From NCBI GenBank assembly GCA_913054445.1, contig CAJXIK010000106.1:1-7042 (forward strand): a stretch of 7,042 nt of DNA, in the 5' to 3' direction. The position numbers and the translations under genes were made by a program. The DNA comes from an uncultured Bermanella sp. (GTDB lineage Bacteria; Pseudomonadota; Gammaproteobacteria; Pseudomonadales; Oceanobacteraceae). Positions 6,135-7,042 of this stretch are shown here, one piece after another. Positions within the stretch are counted from its first letter, which is position 1; every line of letters starts with the position of its first letter. Below the pieces are notes generated by a model. It had not been told where the DNA came from, ran no database searches, and saw nothing but the letters and a program-made list of their open reading frames with translations.

Positions 6135-7042
6135 CTACCTAAGCCACACCTCCACGCGGCGATTCTTAAGCTTACCTGCGCTGCTTCTATAGGTGGCCAA
6201 CGGATTATACTCGCCGTAACCCCTGCTCAGCTTGGCATACACCCCTAAACGGGCCAGCTCGCGTCGCACCGCCATGGCGCGTAACTTAGACAACAACTTA
6301 GAGCGCCGAGCATCCTTACGTTTATCGCCAAACCCTATCAAGATAAGCTCTTTAGGCTCTTTTTGCTGTTTAAGGAAATACACTAGGCGCTGAATGTCTT
6401 TACTGGCCTTATTGTCTAACTTGGCACTGCCGGGCTGAAAGCGAAAGTTCACACTCAACCTTTGCTTACCCTGCACAAGTTGCAGGTATTCTGCGGGCAG
6501 GTTAGCGGCCAATGCCGTATTCATGGCTTCGATATTTTGCGAGATAAAGCCCTCTTCCTGCACTATTTGTTGCCCGCTAAGCCCTTGAATGAAGGCGATA
6601 AACTCGCCCACAAAAGGGTTGTCCTGTTGTTCGGCCGTGTATAAAAATAAACGACGAGACAAAACATAGTCTTCGGTGGCCACGGTTAATAGCGATGGTT
6701 TAAACGCCGCCTCACCATCGCTCACGGCCAATAGTTTACTTCCCCCCACAAAGCCCAAACCAATGAAGCCGATGGCCCCTGGGTCATTCAACACTCTTTT
6801 CACTAAGGCCTCACTGGACTCGAAGCGCTGGGCGCGGTCGCTCAGGGGAGTGTGCTTCGTCAACACCATATTCTTGAAGCTGTCCCAGGTGCCCGAATTA
6901 TCATCCCTAGCGAACACACTAATGGCCTGGTTAACCCCAGTAAGCGTTTGCCAGTTTGCGACCTCACCCGAGAAAATGAGCGCTAGCTGCTGCTTACTCA
7001 GGCTATGAATGGGGTTGCTTGGGTGTACCACAATGGCTAGGC
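6135..7042 (-). CDS. PstS-like substrate-binding domain fused to OmpA domain (5' partial)
   Basis: The reading frame continues through the right edge, so the N terminus, presumably with a signal peptide, is missing; 301 residues are visible. The GTG at 7031 is not the start, because the frame upstream reads LAIVVHPSNP, the typical PstS-like strand. The first part (visible residues 1 to about 185) is a phosphate-binding-protein fold with SLSKQQLALIFSG (13-25), the ligand-loop motif ARDDNSGTWDSF (44-55) and PGAIGFIG (87-94). The second part (about 195-301) is an OmpA-type peptidoglycan-binding domain: VNFRFQPGSAKL, GFGDKR with Asp239, LSKLRAMAVR with Arg254, and a closing NRRVEV. Asp239 and Arg254 correspond to the residues that bind diaminopimelate in OmpA. 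The likely location is the periplasm, attached to the cell wall. It may sense or bind phosphate or a similar anion; the ligand is inferred. No pstCAB genes are visible. Confidence 0.88.
   Translation of the reverse strand, partial: LAIVVHPSNPIHSLSKQQLALIFSGEVANWQTLTGVNQAISVFARDDNSGTWDSFKNMVLTKHTPLSDRAQRFESSEALVKRVLNDPGAIGFIGLGFVGGSKLLAVSDGEAAFKPSLLTVATEDYVLSRRLFLYTAEQQDNPFVGEFIAFIQGLSGQQIVQEEGFISQNIEAMNTALAANLPAEYLQLVQGKQRLSVNFRFQPGSAKLDNKASKDIQRLVYFLKQQKEPKELILIGFGDKRKDARRSKLLSKLRAMAVRRELARLGVYAKLSRGYGEYNPLATYRSSAGKLKNRRVEVWLR

Noticed and set aside
6462..7008. Plus-strand open frames inside the PstS-OmpA gene
   Set aside because: They lie antisense to a well-supported two-domain protein and have no ribosome site or recognisable motif that I can see.

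Overview
The window looks like ordinary chromosomal DNA from a Gammaproteobacterium, probably a marine or aquatic relative of the Pseudomonas, Cellvibrio or Alteromonas groups. Four things point there: a close GreB match, a UPF0149/YecA-family protein, an HsbR/HsbA partner-switching pair of the Pseudomonas type, and a DUF454 (YbaN) membrane protein. The lineage is inferred from gene content only. No rRNA, tRNA, insertion sequence, phage gene or CRISPR array was seen.

Layout. Bases 1-130 hold two perfect 55-bp direct repeats with a 75-bp period and no credible gene. A small secreted protein of unknown function (133-561, minus) diverges from a plus-strand group: greB (705-1184), a DnaJ-related co-chaperone (1237-1824) and a secreted NodB-type polysaccharide deacetylase (1800-2891). 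The last two overlap by 25 bases. A UPF0149/YecA gene (2974-3552, plus) follows, with its own likely extended -10 promoter. It converges on hsbA-hsbR (5606-3585, minus) across a small hairpin that may terminate both. A 66-bp divergent spacer separates hsbA from a DUF454 inner-membrane gene (5673-6110, plus). That gene converges on a PstS-like/OmpA fusion (6135-7042, minus), whose 5' end lies beyond the right edge.

Function. The clearest regulatory module is HsbR-HsbA. HsbR is a response regulator with both a PP2C-type phosphatase and an RsbW-like kinase domain. HsbA is a STAS protein with the expected phospho-serine. In Pseudomonas this pair sits downstream of the phosphotransfer protein HptB and controls the choice between motility and biofilm. 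No hptB is present beside the pair here. The envelope genes (deacetylase, PstS-OmpA fusion, DUF454 protein, small secreted protein) need not be functionally linked. I found no clear evidence of a wholly new system. The items most worth checking are the left-edge repeat, the HptB-less Hsb locus, the PstS-OmpA fusion and the unknown secreted protein.
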